From a virus: a DNA stretch of 37,590 bases. The translations under genes were made by a program, and so were the position numbers. Under the pieces are notes generated by a model. That model was given only the letters and a program-made list of their open reading frames with translations. It was not told where the DNA came from and ran no database searches. The stretch is taken from positions 1-37,590 of the IMG/VR virus record IMGVR_UViG_3300007960_000066; one strand, 5' to 3'. Positions 1 through 7,550 of this stretch are shown here, piece by piece (positions within the stretch are counted from its first letter, which is position 1; every line of letters begins with the position of its first letter).

Positions 1-13
1 CCCGCGCGTAACC
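1..13. repeat. Left terminal direct repeat, probable filled cos end
   Basis: The first 13 bases are identical to bases 37578-37590. The repeat is too short for a typical assembler overlap or for a T7-type terminal repeat, but it is in the size range of lambdoid cohesive ends. Five-prime overhangs filled in during library preparation would appear as exactly such a direct repeat. The gpA-type large terminase, and a small terminase gene starting about 155 bases inside the right end, support a cos reading. A chance circular-assembly overlap is not excluded. Confidence 0.6.
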
Positions 14-105
14 TGCCGACGCCTTTCGCTGTGGTAGCCTTCGAACTAGACACTGTGTCCACATATGAGACACTGACTGTCGATTGGTCAGAATTGACCA
101 CCTCA
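14..105. other. Left-end non-coding region with inverted and direct repeats, possible cos/terminase-binding site
   Basis: No gene is visible in this 92-base stretch. It holds a near-perfect palindrome GACACTGTGTC at 49-59, a direct repeat GACACTG at 49-55 and 69-75, and an inverted repeat with six-base arms, TGGTCA and TGACCA, around a four-base loop at 85-100. On circularised DNA it lies between the stop of the HTH gene and the small terminase gene, where lambda-like phages carry cos and the terminase-binding sites. The role is inferred from position. Confidence 0.4.
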
Positions 106-531
106 TCATGCCACCCTCCCCTCGTGCTGTCGCCTCGCCGCCGCCGCGTTGTTCTCCCTCGTCTCGTCCGATCGCATGAGGTGATTCCGAAACTTGAATT
201 CATCCCTGAACGATCGGATGTGTCGCGAGAATGCTTGTCTCGTGAATCCCAACCTCTCGGCGAGCTCCGATTGTGTGCATCCTCCGAAGAGGGAAGGACA
301 GACAACCCATATTGCCGCTTGAATCTTGAGCGGTACCCACTCGACCGCCCCCCGCCCCCCGCTTGACCGAAGAGCCCATTCGAGAATGTCGTGAAGCGCG
401 ACTCCTGCCATCTGGAACTCAACCGTTGAGGGCAAGCCCTCCATGAGAGAGGGAATCCCGTCGATCTTGTCGTAGTCAAAGTCCTCGGATGCGAGAAGCG
501 TATCCTCAACCGTGTGATCTCTGTCGCTCAT
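106..531 (-). CDS. Small HTH DNA-binding protein, possible regulator or packaging factor
   Basis: A 141-residue protein, read from the ATG at 531 because it follows a strong AAGGAGGGGAGGAG ribosome-binding stretch. The N-terminus is acidic. The middle third carries a helix-turn-helix segment (TQSELAERLGFTRQAFSRHI) at about residues 91-110, of the type that recognises specific DNA. The tail is basic and alanine-rich. It is the last gene before the left end; on joined ends it would directly precede the small terminase gene. It could be a late regulator, the factor acting on the repeated phage promoters, or a packaging accessory. No family was firmly recognised, so the DNA-binding call rests on the HTH segment alone. 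Confidence 0.6.
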   Translation of the reverse strand: MSDRDHTVEDTLLASEDFDYDKIDGIPSLMEGLPSTVEFQMAGVALHDILEWALRSSGGRGAVEWVPLKIQAAIWVVCPSLFGGCTQSELAERLGFTRQAFSRHIRSFRDEFKFRNHLMRSDETRENNAAAARRQHEGRVA

Positions 532-598
532 ATCTCCTCCCCTCCTTCGCAGTGACAAGCCTCCGGACCTTGACCGCAGCGATCACAAGACCAGAGCC

Positions 599-1249
599 CT
601 AGATCGGCTTGAAGTGTCGCTTTGCTGAATCCTTCATGGCCGCTTGGAAGTTCTTGTCGAATCGCTTCTCGAATTCCTTCGCGGCGATCTTCGGCGCCTT
701 CGTCTCGAAGCCGAGCGTCTTCTTGATCCTGACCGACTTCTGGATCAGGTAGAGCAAACGATAGGCGCCGTCTCCTCCGACGTGCGGGATGTATAGGGCT
801 TCGCTTTTGCCGGTAGGGCTCGGGCCGATATACGCCCCTCTCTTGCGTGAAGCCTTGATCGCCTTGAGCGGCCTCGGGATAACCGCATTCGGGGAAGGCC
901 TCGCCGTGAAGGGGATCGCGACGCCTCCGATCGCTTTCGGTCCGCTCCGAGATCCGCCCCGCTCGTGATCCTCGATCCAAGGAGCGATTGACTCGACTTC
1001 CGCGCGGAGCTTCTCCTTCGTCGCCTGCTTCACCTTGAAGCGGAACTTGCCGAACTTCGACCAAGGCCTTCCCGGAGATTTCGACCGGATCGTGAACTTC
1101 TCCGGAAGGAGCTTGTCGACCGTGAACTTCTGCGCGGCCCAAGCCGATTGCGTGAGCGTCTTCGCCGTCGCGAAGCGGGTTTGTTTCGGGATGTCCGTCA
1201 AGAAGCCGACGGTCCCTTTCAGGCCGACGATTGTCGCGTTCATGCTCAT
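599..1249 (-). CDS. Probable virion protein, tail/neck completion type
   Basis: A 216-residue basic protein. The centre has the pattern APWIEDHERGG followed by a proline-rich AIPF stretch, RKRGAYIG, a predicted beta segment ALYIPHVGG, and a C-terminal LIQKSVRIKKTLGFETKA. This layout recurs in uncharacterised phage minor tail or neck proteins, so a structural role is likely but not proven. The start may be the ATG at 1249 or the one two codons later at 1243; neither has a Shine-Dalgarno sequence. It is the first gene after the control region at 1250-1498 and lies far from the main tail block. On circular DNA it would open the late transcript running into the HTH and terminase genes. Confidence 0.5.
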   Translation of the reverse strand: MSMNATIVGLKGTVGFLTDIPKQTRFATAKTLTQSAWAAQKFTVDKLLPEKFTIRSKSPGRPWSKFGKFRFKVKQATKEKLRAEVESIAPWIEDHERGGSRSGPKAIGGVAIPFTARPSPNAVIPRPLKAIKASRKRGAYIGPSPTGKSEALYIPHVGGDGAYRLLYLIQKSVRIKKTLGFETKAPKIAAKEFEKRFDKNFQAAMKDSAKRHFKPI

Positions 1250-1265
1250 GTAGAAAAGCCGCCCG

Positions 1266-1294
1266 TGTTAATGCCCAAGCCCTTGGCGAGACAA
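1266..1294 (-). promoter_or_regulatory. Promoter P5 with palindrome in the spacer
   Basis: On the minus strand there is TTGTCT (1289-1294), a 17-base spacer and TTAACA (1266-1271). The spacer carries CCAAG-GG-CTTGG (1275-1286), placed as in the four better-conserved promoters at 11889, 12540, 13207 and 27585. The start of the 216-residue virion protein gene lies about 17-23 bases downstream. It is the weakest copy of the set. From its position it would drive the left-end genes and, across cos, the terminase operon. Confidence 0.5.
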
Positions 1295-1354
1295 AATTGA
1301 AAAGGGTTAGGGATTGCCCGACTGTCCTCCGATGGGATGAGACATAAATACCTA

Positions 1355-1392
1355 CCCCCTTCTCTCCTCCCCCTAAAGGGGGGAGAAGGGGG
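1355..1392. other. Large GC hairpin in the control region
   Basis: Arms at 1355-1364 and 1383-1392 (ten base pairs) stack on an inner five-pair C/G stem, 1369-1373 with 1378-1382, closed by a TAAA loop; a four-base bulge lies on one side. In the plus direction it is followed by GGTTTTT, so it could terminate plus-strand transcripts. In the minus direction no T-run follows. It may instead be a structural element of an origin or a transcription barrier. Confidence 0.55.
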
Positions 1393-1447
1393 AGGTTTTT
1401 GTCTCGCCCCTCGGGGAGGGCGTTTTGAGACAAAAAGAAGAGTGAGA

Positions 1448-1472
1448 CAAAAAGACAAAACGATTTTTGTCT
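1448..1472 (-). terminator. Possible weak terminator after the primase-helicase gene
   Basis: On the minus strand GACAAAA and TTTTGTC form a seven-pair stem with a short ATCG loop, followed at once by TTTTTG. It lies about 25-50 bases past the stop of the primase-helicase gene, at the end of the early operon. The stem is AT-rich, so termination would be weak. The same bases also form the GAGACAAAAA repeats, so the hairpin may be incidental. Confidence 0.35.
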
Positions 1473-1498
1473 CGGTTCTATGCTCAAGGTTTCGGGCA

Positions 1499-3682
1499 TC
1501 ATTTCGACCTCCAATCCAGCGTCTCCGGATCTTGCGCGAAGGACTCCTTGAGCCGCCGCTCGAAGGTCTTCGAGGAGGGAGCGTCGCCCTCCTGATCCCA
1601 AGCCTCGGCGAGCCGCTTCGAGAGGGCCGTCCGGGAGCCCTTGAAGTCGCCGATCTTCGACTCGATCCAATCCGACGAGACCTCGGCCTTCGCGCGGCCG
1701 CGAGGCTTCAATGAGACCTTGATCTTCGCGTTTGACTTCTTCCGGGGAAGCTCGGCCGAGTCGGGCTGCGCTCTCTGATTCCAATTGATCTTGCCCTCCT
1801 TGTTGTGCTCGATCCAGATCTGATCGGTGTCGCGGCCTTCCACTGACTCAAGTCCGGATCTCGACGCGCGCTTCGGAGCGTAGAGCGTGAAGATCCGATC
1901 GGCGTCCTCGTTTGTCGGTGTCTCCTCGACGTAGAGAACAGCCCTCGCCCAGTTTGTGAGCTCGGCCGATCCGGCTCCGGAATAAGCGCGCTCGCTGATC
2001 GTTCCCGTGTAGCCATTTTCCCGCCCCTTCGGCTTGTTGGTGTGATGGCAGAGAACCCAAGCAAACTTGTGATCGTGCTCCGACTTGCCGGCCGAGACCG
2101 GATTGAGCCATTGCCGCAGGAATCGAGAGCAAACTTCTTGCTTCGAGATGTCGTCGCCGATGAAGGAGAGGAGCGGATCGACGATCACGATGTCCGCGCG
2201 GACCTCCTTCACCCTCCGCTCAATCGCGTCGACAAACTCCTTCCCGACGTGCGTCCGGTTTGTGAACGTGACGAGGTTCTTCCGGATGAGCTTCATCTCG
2301 TCCTCGTCGAAGTAGCGATCGATGTCGAGGCCGTGAAGGACGCCTTGAAACTGCTCCGCGAGATCGCCTTCGTCGTTTTCGGCTTGGACGAGCATCACCT
2401 TGAGCGGCTGAACTGGCTGAAGGCCGAAGAGCGGCCGCCCCAGAGCCCACGAGATCGCCATCTGCATGACGAGCGAGGACTTCCCGATCCCCGAGGCTCC
2501 GATCAGGAGAAGCGAGCCCTCTCGCTTGAGCCAGTTCCGGCCGACGAGGTTGTTCTTGTCGAGGCTCGGGACGTAGTCGAGGAGCGCGTCGATGCTGTGC
2601 TCGATCATTCCGTCGTCGCCGGAGATCTTCTCATTCGCCCACTCGCGGAAGCCCCGCTCGTCGCCGATGTCGGTCGCGAGAAGCGTCTGATCCTTGTCGC
2701 CCCGGCGAGCTCCGGGGAGTCGCGAGAGTCTCGATGGATTGCCGCATTTGACGTCGGGCTTGTAGGTCGCGAAGAGGTCGAAGAGTTGCTTCGCGCGCTC
2801 GTCGTATTCCTCGCGCGTCGCCGCGTCGACTCGAACCCAAGCGTGAACGCTTTTTCCCCCGCTATCGAGGACGACCGAGCAAGGGACGTTGCTCTCCTTG
2901 ATCACGCTCCATTGAGCCTCCTTGGAGATCGAGTCGAATTCGAGGAGGACGTGTCGGAATTGCTCGATCGAGTCGTCGGTCCGCTTCTTCGATCCTCCGG
3001 GGAACGGATTCACGACGACGAAGACTCCGGGAAGCCCGGCCTCGGCCGCCGCGTCCGGATCTTTCTCGAAGAGCTTGATCCACTCCTCCCGCGTCTTGAA
3101 GATCCCCTTCCCTCGCGGCCTCGCTGGCGGCCATTGCTTGTCCCGGATGCACTCCGCGACGAAGCTCTCCTCGAAGGAGGCGTCGCCGTTGAGCCGGTTC
3201 TGGAGCTCGCGCGACGTGTAGATCGCCGGCTCGACGCAGATCGTCTCGTCCTCGAAGAAGGCCGCCTTCAAGAACTCGGCCGTCGGATTCTTCATCGCCT
3301 CCGGGAGCTTGACCTCCCCCCCAGATAGCCGCATCGCTTCGAGGTTGGCTTCTGGCGGCCTTTCCGGCGCCTTGACGTGCCGGTAGGCCTTCGGGCTCGG
3401 CGAGCGATCCTTGAGGAAATGTCCGCGCGGCTTGTCGTGCGTCGCCTTGAGAGCCTCCCGGACTTTGTGTCGAAGCTCGCGCTCGCTCCAAGGCGGATCG
3501 CATCGCGTGTTGTAGTAAAGGAGGTGAGCGATCGCCTCCTCCTCGCAGAGGTCGAAGCCGTTCACGATGGAGCAAGCGACCGAATAGGTCGTGTCGTGTC
3601 CGCGCGCCCCTGCGATTGCTTGATCGCATTTGTCAAGGTAGAGCCTCACTCGTTCCTCTTTGGTTTTCCGTAGCTTTGCCAT
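1499..3682 (-). CDS. Primase-helicase (AEP-like primase fused to RecA-like helicase)
   Basis: A 727-residue replication protein, the last gene of the early operon. Residues 8-80 resemble the helical primase-associated module seen in phage primases (GFDLCEEEAIAHLL, PPWSERELRHKVREA). Residues 240-325 match an archaeo-eukaryotic-type primase domain: HVLLEFD near 244-250, SGGKSVHAWV near 274-283, and NPSRLSRLPG. Residues 380-555 are a RepA-like hexameric helicase/ATPase with Walker A GASGIGKSS (395-403), Walker B ADIVIVDP (496-503) and a following CHHTNKP motif. The basic tail may bind DNA. It would prime and unwind phage DNA in the cytoplasm. The candidate origin repeats lie directly downstream. 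The start is ATG, one base after the HNH gene stop. Confidence 0.85.
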   Translation of the reverse strand: MAKLRKTKEERVRLYLDKCDQAIAGARGHDTTYSVACSIVNGFDLCEEEAIAHLLYYNTRCDPPWSERELRHKVREALKATHDKPRGHFLKDRSPSPKAYRHVKAPERPPEANLEAMRLSGGEVKLPEAMKNPTAEFLKAAFFEDETICVEPAIYTSRELQNRLNGDASFEESFVAECIRDKQWPPARPRGKGIFKTREEWIKLFEKDPDAAAEAGLPGVFVVVNPFPGGSKKRTDDSIEQFRHVLLEFDSISKEAQWSVIKESNVPCSVVLDSGGKSVHAWVRVDAATREEYDERAKQLFDLFATYKPDVKCGNPSRLSRLPGARRGDKDQTLLATDIGDERGFREWANEKISGDDGMIEHSIDALLDYVPSLDKNNLVGRNWLKREGSLLLIGASGIGKSSLVMQMAISWALGRPLFGLQPVQPLKVMLVQAENDEGDLAEQFQGVLHGLDIDRYFDEDEMKLIRKNLVTFTNRTHVGKEFVDAIERRVKEVRADIVIVDPLLSFIGDDISKQEVCSRFLRQWLNPVSAGKSEHDHKFAWVLCHHTNKPKGRENGYTGTISERAYSGAGSAELTNWARAVLYVEETPTNEDADRIFTLYAPKRASRSGLESVEGRDTDQIWIEHNKEGKINWNQRAQPDSAELPRKKSNAKIKVSLKPRGRAKAEVSSDWIESKIGDFKGSRTALSKRLAEAWDQEGDAPSSKTFERRLKESFAQDPETLDWRSK

Positions 3683-3683
3683 A

Positions 3684-4049
3684 CTAGATCAATCCCTTCT
3701 CTCTAAACATCCACTCTTGCCGCTGTCCCTTCATCGAATTCTCTGAGACCGTGATCGCCCGGAGGTTCCCGATCTCATAGCCTTTGTCGTTGTCGATCCG
3801 GTCGAGACTCAAGCATAGAGCCCCTCGACCGCGCCTCTCGTGATAACCGCTCTCGATCGCGAGCTTGCGATACTCCTCAAAGGTGAGCTTGAACTCCTTA
3901 CCTCGTTGCTTCGCTCGTTGCTTGAGAGCGTTGTAGTAGTAGCGGAGAGGATTCTTCGCTTTCCACTTCTTCGACCGGCACTTGCCGCAATAGGGACTCT
4001 TGCCTCCCTTGGTCGTGATCCCTCGGCAGTATTTCGTCGCGCACTTCAC
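3684..4049 (-). CDS. HNH endonuclease
   Basis: A 121-residue basic protein. The N-terminus carries a zinc-binding pattern (CATKYC, then CGKCRSKK) and the C-terminal third has the HNH-type core LSLDRIDNDKGYEIGNLR, with an asparagine-rich continuation ENSMKG. Such proteins nick or cut DNA and are frequent in phages, either as free-standing homing-type enzymes or as packaging partners. This one sits in the replication operon and overlaps the preceding gene by ATGA, so it is an integrated member of the operon rather than an obvious insertion. The lysine-rich middle (residues 26-50) would favour DNA contact. Confidence 0.8.
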   Translation of the reverse strand: MKCATKYCRGITTKGGKSPYCGKCRSKKWKAKNPLRYYYNALKQRAKQRGKEFKLTFEEYRKLAIESGYHERRGRGALCLSLDRIDNDKGYEIGNLRAITVSENSMKGQRQEWMFREKGLI

Positions 4050-4273
4050 TTTTCCGCCTCCTTCCGAAGTTGAGCCTCTTCGGGAGACGTTCCGGTGAAG
4101 TGAAAATGTTCCCCGCAGAAGACGTAGCCGTCGAGCGTCGACTTGAAGGCCTCGCCGATCTTGACGTCGTCCGGGACTTTCGTCGCCGTAAGATAGACCG
4201 CCCCGATCGGGATGTTGTCGGGGAACTCCTCGACGGCTCCGTCCTTCGCCCCGCCCATGAATTCGATTCTCAT
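4046..4273 (-). CDS. Hypothetical early protein, 75 residues
   Basis: A small acidic protein of no recognised family. It begins MRIEFMGGAKDGAVEEFPD and contains a short beta-rich segment (GAVYLTATKV, LDGYVFCGEHFHFTG) followed by a charged tail. The ATG start at 4273 overlaps the nuclease gene stop as ATGA and has GGAGGGAG just upstream. It is translationally coupled to its neighbours in the early operon. No catalytic motif or membrane segment is visible. Confidence 0.65.
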   Translation of the reverse strand: MRIEFMGGAKDGAVEEFPDNIPIGAVYLTATKVPDDVKIGEAFKSTLDGYVFCGEHFHFTGTSPEEAQLRKEAEK

Positions 4274-4623
4274 ACTCCCTCCAAATCGAAGATTGTGATC
4301 CGCTCGATCCGAGGCTGCCAGATCATCCGTTTTCCGCCCCGCTTCGCTTTGAGCTTCCGCCATCCCCAGAGCTCAAGCTTGCCTCCGGCTCTGATCCAGT
4401 CGAGCGACTCCTGAGCCTTCTCGATCGTGAGCTTGTTCCAGTGTCCGGAGAAGTCCGATCCGGTCGACTGGACACCGAGGATCTCGCCCGGCTTGATCGC
4501 GACGATGTCGATGATGTTGAAGAGGTCGATCCGGATCTTCCGGGGAGCGATGAATCGCTCGACGATCCCGGCTCGATACTCAAGAGCCTTGAGCTTCGCC
4601 AGTGTCCTTTGCGTCGGTGTCAT
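4270..4623 (-). CDS. PD-(D/E)XK-type phage nuclease, probable junction resolvase-like
   Basis: A 117-residue protein beginning MTPTQRTLAKLKALEY. The segment RKIRIDLFNIIDIVAIKPGEILGVQSTG (about residues 27-54) has the order aspartate, hydrophobic strand, then Q-x-T that is typical of small phage VRR/resolvase-like nucleases. Later, WIRAGGKLELWGWRKLK gives the closing strand-helix. The lysine of a classical motif is replaced by glutamine (GVQ), as in many of these phage enzymes. It probably cuts branched DNA during recombination or before packaging. The start ATG shares its A with the preceding TAA stop. Confidence 0.65.
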   Translation of the reverse strand: MTPTQRTLAKLKALEYRAGIVERFIAPRKIRIDLFNIIDIVAIKPGEILGVQSTGSDFSGHWNKLTIEKAQESLDWIRAGGKLELWGWRKLKAKRGGKRMIWQPRIERITIFDLEGV

Positions 4624-5012
4624 TATTCCCCGCCCTCCTTCCCGTTGAAGTCCCACTTGCAGACAACCTCGGAGACGCGACTCCGAAGCGGGAGAGGATA
4701 GCGGCGAGCGTTGGTCTTCCGGATATGGAGATCGAGCGCGCGGATCGTCTCGACGAGGTAGCCCTTGTCTTCGATATGGCGAGAGAGGATCTGGCCGTAT
4801 CGCTTCTCGATCAATTTCTCGATCGGCGAAAGCCTCGGATCTTTCGTCGCGATCGCCCACTTGAGCGAGATCCAGAAGAAGAGCGCGACCGCGTAGTTGA
4901 GCGGCCAGATCCAAAGGCGATAGGCTCGCCGCTCGACGGAGAAGTAGGCAACCGCCTGCCACCACTTCGGCCGATAAGCCTCCGGCGTCCACGTGCAGAA
5001 GAAGTCCTTCAC
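4623..5012 (-). CDS. Early membrane-associated protein of unknown function
   Basis: A 129-residue protein read from the GTG at 5012, which overlaps the preceding stop as GTGA and has GGAGG five bases upstream; ATG starts at 5024 or 5033 are less well placed. Residues about 36-56 (WIWPLNYAVALFFWISLKWAI) form one strong membrane segment, preceded by an aromatic, tryptophan-rich stretch. The remainder is basic and helical (IEKLIEKRYGQILSRHIE). It could anchor replication proteins to the membrane or alter the host envelope. No family recognised. Confidence 0.6.
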   Translation of the reverse strand: MKDFFCTWTPEAYRPKWWQAVAYFSVERRAYRLWIWPLNYAVALFFWISLKWAIATKDPRLSPIEKLIEKRYGQILSRHIEDKGYLVETIRALDLHIRKTNARRYPLPLRSRVSEVVCKWDFNGKEGGE

Positions 5013-5203
5013 AATTGCCTCCATTCCTTCTGCCATTCGGCGCGCTCGCGAAACACCTTCCAGAGCTCCGGCCAAGTCTCGCGGATCTTCTTTGAGTTCT
5101 CCGAGTCGGCGACCATGTAGGCCGTCGCGAGAGCCTTTGAGAAGCCGCTTCCGAAGATCAGCATCGTCTTTGCGACTTCAAGGTCTGTCACTGTGTTGTC
5201 CAT
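5009..5203 (-). CDS. Hypothetical early protein, 64 residues
   Basis: A small protein starting MDNTVTDLEVAKTM behind the phage-typical ribosome-binding sequence AAGGAACCAGC ATGG. The middle has a short hydrophobic stretch (MLIFGSGFSKALATAYMV), too short and glycine-rich for a confident membrane helix, and the C-terminal half is tryptophan-rich and charged. It is coupled by GTGA to the membrane protein gene that follows. No known family. Confidence 0.6.
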   Translation of the reverse strand: MDNTVTDLEVAKTMLIFGSGFSKALATAYMVADSENSKKIRETWPELWKVFRERAEWQKEWRQL

Positions 5204-5219
5204 GCTGGTTCCTTTCTTT

Positions 5220-6830
5220 TTAAAACGGCGCCGGGCCGCTCGGGGTTGATTTCTTGAGACGAAAACGTCGGGCCGCGACCGGCTTCGACGTGCGAGGCTT
5301 GCGCGGCTTATTCGGGAGCCGCGACGAGAGATAAGCGCTCGCTTCCGAGAAGGAGCATTGAGCCGGAGCCGGATGTCCGAGCCGCTTCAAGAGTCGGACT
5401 TGCTTCGGTGTCGCCAGATCTTGCTTTGACCGCTTGAAGATCACGTCGAGGATCGCGGAAGCGTGACCGCGCCCCTTCACGGCGTCGAGAGGGAAGCCGT
5501 TCTTCTCAAGGATCTCAAGTTGACGGGGAGTCGCCGGGAACGAGTCCCACTTCACGGCCGGCTCCCAATCGGCGAGCTCTGTCGCGTGAAGCGTGAGGCA
5601 AAACTCCGCGAGATCCTTCTCCTCCTTCTTGCGCTTCGCGTTCTTGCGGAGCTCCTCGGCGAGCTTCTCCTCCCGTTCCCGCGTCGCGTCGGAGACGAGA
5701 TCCGCGAGATCGAGGGACTCCTGCTTGTCGCCTCCGGCCTTCGCCTCGCGCTCGACGATCCCGGTCGCCATCTCCGCGAGCTCGTCGGTCTCCGCGACAA
5801 GACTCGCCGGTCTGACGAGGTTGTGCCGCTCGTGAGCCCACAAGAAGTCAATCAGAAGGAGATCGTCCTTGAACGGATCGATCCTCGTCCCCCGCCCTAC
5901 CATCTGCGAGTAGAGCGGCCTCGATCGCGTAGGCCGGAGGATCACGACGCAGTCGATGTCCGGGCAGTCGTAGCCCTCGGTCAAGAGCATCGCGTTTGAG
6001 AGAAGTTGGAAGTCGTTGTCCTCAAACTCCCGGAGGATCTCCTTCCGGTCCGGGGACTCGCCGTCGACGTGCTTCGCGGAGATCCCGGATTGATTGCAGA
6101 TCTCGACAAACTTCCGCGACGTCGCCCGGAGCGGGAGAAACGTCAAGATCTTCCGGTGAGGAGCGAGCCTCTTGAGCTCCCGGACGATCGACGGAAGAAA
6201 CGGATCGAGCGCGCTCGCGACTCCGGCCGCGTCAAAGTCTCCGCTCGTCTGCTTCACGTCGTTGAGGTCGATCTCCAAGGGAGCCGCGACGACGCGGATC
6301 GGTGAGAGGTAGCCGTCCCCGATCAGGTCGAGGAGCGAGATCTCGAAGGCGACGTTCTCGTAGTATTGCCCGAGGTTCTTCTTGTCGCCTCGGTCCGGTG
6401 TCGCCGTGACTCCGAGCGTGAGCGTCGCGAAGTAGTTGAGGACGGCGAGCCAGCTCTTCGAGATTGAATGATGAGCCTCGTCGCAGATCACGCAGTCGAA
6501 GTGATCGTGCGGCCATCGCTCGCGCCTCTTCTTCCGGGAGAGAGTCTGGATCGACGCGACAACGATCCGCGCGCTCAAGCTTGCGCGATGCTCGGCCTTC
6601 TCCTTGTCTGCGAAGAGCCCGGTCGCCTTGTGAAGTTTCTCGATCGCCTGATCGATCAACTCCTCCCGGTGAGCGAGGATCAAGACTCTCCCTTTGATCT
6701 GCTCCGCGATCTTCGAGAAGATGATCGTCTTCCCTCCTCCGGTCGGAAGGACGGCGAGATTCTTGTCGCAGTCTCCGAAGGCTCGGAAGATCTTGTCGAC
6801 CGCCTCTTGCTGATAAGGTCGGAGCTTCAT
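5220..6830 (-). CDS. SF2 DEAD/DEAH-type DNA helicase
   Basis: A 536-residue superfamily 2 helicase. It opens MKLRPYQQEAVDKI (Q motif), with Walker A PTGGGKT at 29-35, DEAH at 116-119, TATP at 141-144, and the C-terminal QMVGRGTRID motif VI near 308-317. It is the phage RAD25/UvrW-like type, used for origin melting, fork restart or recombination. Residues about 380-430 are a charged coiled coil. The C-terminus has two copies of a PRQLEIL / PKQVRLLKRLGHP helical motif, then a basic proline-rich tail. The ATG overlaps the preceding gene by ATGA. It works beside the RecT-like protein, the Cas4-like nuclease and the primase-helicase. Confidence 0.88.
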   Translation of the reverse strand: MKLRPYQQEAVDKIFRAFGDCDKNLAVLPTGGGKTIIFSKIAEQIKGRVLILAHREELIDQAIEKLHKATGLFADKEKAEHRASLSARIVVASIQTLSRKKRRERWPHDHFDCVICDEAHHSISKSWLAVLNYFATLTLGVTATPDRGDKKNLGQYYENVAFEISLLDLIGDGYLSPIRVVAAPLEIDLNDVKQTSGDFDAAGVASALDPFLPSIVRELKRLAPHRKILTFLPLRATSRKFVEICNQSGISAKHVDGESPDRKEILREFEDNDFQLLSNAMLLTEGYDCPDIDCVVILRPTRSRPLYSQMVGRGTRIDPFKDDLLLIDFLWAHERHNLVRPASLVAETDELAEMATGIVEREAKAGGDKQESLDLADLVSDATREREEKLAEELRKNAKRKKEEKDLAEFCLTLHATELADWEPAVKWDSFPATPRQLEILEKNGFPLDAVKGRGHASAILDVIFKRSKQDLATPKQVRLLKRLGHPAPAQCSFSEASAYLSSRLPNKPRKPRTSKPVAARRFRLKKSTPSGPAPF

Positions 6831-7012
6831 GGTTTCAGGAGGATTGATATTCCGACGGCGAGCCAGATCACGATGCGAACGATCCGATCCGGGGAGTCAC
6901 TGTCGCTCTCGATATCGATGTTAAGGCGAGCCCGGAGAGCCTCGACGAGGTCTTCGAGATTACACACGAGCGGCCATCCGACGAGCCAAACAACTAGGGC
7001 TAAAGTTTCCAT
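6827..7012 (-). CDS. Small two-helix membrane protein
   Basis: Sixty-one residues with a hydrophobic segment at each end, ALVVWLVGWPLVC near the N-terminus and IVRIVIWLAVGISILL at the C-terminus, separated by an acidic, soluble stretch. The start ATG at 7012 is chosen for the conserved AAGGAACCAGC ribosome-binding sequence directly before it. Two membrane helices and small size fit a holin or antiholin, but the early-operon position between the SSB-like and helicase genes gives no direct support. It overlaps the helicase start by ATGA. Confidence 0.55.
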   Translation of the reverse strand: METLALVVWLVGWPLVCNLEDLVEALRARLNIDIESDSDSPDRIVRIVIWLAVGISILLKP

Positions 7013-7069
7013 GCTGGTTCCTTTCAAGTTGCCTCCCTCCCCGAGTCTCCCCGAGGAGGGAGAGGTTCT

Positions 7070-7507
7070 TCAGAAGGGGACGTTCTCGTCGTCGCCATCG
7101 TCAAACGGATCAGGCTCGATCGCTTCAAGCTTCTCCTTGTCGGTGTAGAAGACCGCGACGCGGTTCCGCTTCTTGTCGTTGTATTCCTCGACCTTGAGCG
7201 CAACCCATCCCCGGAGGCCGATCATGTCGTCGGCTTCGAGTTCGAGATCTTGCCCCTCCTGCGCTTTGATCCCGAAGCATTGGATGAAACAATCGATCTT
7301 CCACTCCAGCGACTCGTCGAAGATCAGCGTCTCGTAGATGATCTTGCCGGTCGATTCCTCCTTGAGCTTGAGCTCCAACTGATCGGCTCCGTTGGTCTTC
7401 CGCCCCTTTGAGATCGTCTCCTCGCAGTCGACGACGCGAAGGATGTAGTCTCCCTCTTCGAGGAGGTCCGGGATCGGTTGAGCGTTTCCGAATTTGTGCT
7501 TTGGCAT
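7070..7507 (-). CDS. ssDNA-binding-like protein (DUF669 type)
   Basis: A 145-residue protein with the layout of phage DUF669 proteins: IPDLLEEGDYILRVVDCEETISKGRK, a beta strand with LELKLKEESTGKIIYETLIFD, then the WKIDCFIQCFG helix. The last residues (DPFDDGDDENVPF) are acidic and end in a hydrophobic pair, like the C-terminal partner-binding tail of single-stranded DNA-binding proteins. It would coat or hand over single strands during replication and recombination. It follows the Cas4-like nuclease gene, a common phage arrangement. Confidence 0.75.
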   Translation of the reverse strand: MPKHKFGNAQPIPDLLEEGDYILRVVDCEETISKGRKTNGADQLELKLKEESTGKIIYETLIFDESLEWKIDCFIQCFGIKAQEGQDLELEADDMIGLRGWVALKVEEYNDKKRNRVAVFYTDKEKLEAIEPDPFDDGDDENVPF

Positions 7508-7550
7508 TGTGTTCTTCTTTCTCTTTTCTGGTTTTTGTTGTGTGGGAGTT

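Larger units (their letters stand above)
1288..1473. repeat. GAGACAAAAA repeat cluster, candidate origin or control region
   Basis: Four perfect copies of the ten-base unit GAGACAAAAA occur at 1396-1405 (reverse), 1427-1436, 1444-1453 and 1464-1473 (reverse). There is a 9/10 copy at 1288-1297, a degenerate copy at 1339-1348 and a partial copy at 1454-1460. The last forward and last reverse copies form a ten-base-pair hairpin. The cluster fills most of the largest gene-free interval (1250-1498), immediately after the primase-helicase gene. Iterons beside a replication gene fit an origin; operator sites for a phage regulator are the alternative. Confidence 0.5.

Noticed and set aside
1246-1458. 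Possible 70-residue minus-strand protein in the control region
   Set aside because: It is made of the hairpin and repeats, with no ribosome-binding site and no domain pattern.
528-1784. Long minus-strand frame across the control region
   Set aside because: It overlaps two supported genes in another frame and reads through the repeat cluster, with arginine-rich non-protein composition.
2042-3328. Long plus-strand open frame inside the primase-helicase gene
   Set aside because: It is a shadow of the strongly supported minus-strand gene; composition is leucine/arginine-rich and there is no motif or start signal. Other long plus-strand frames, such as 7494-8636 and 8752-10116, were rejected on the same grounds.
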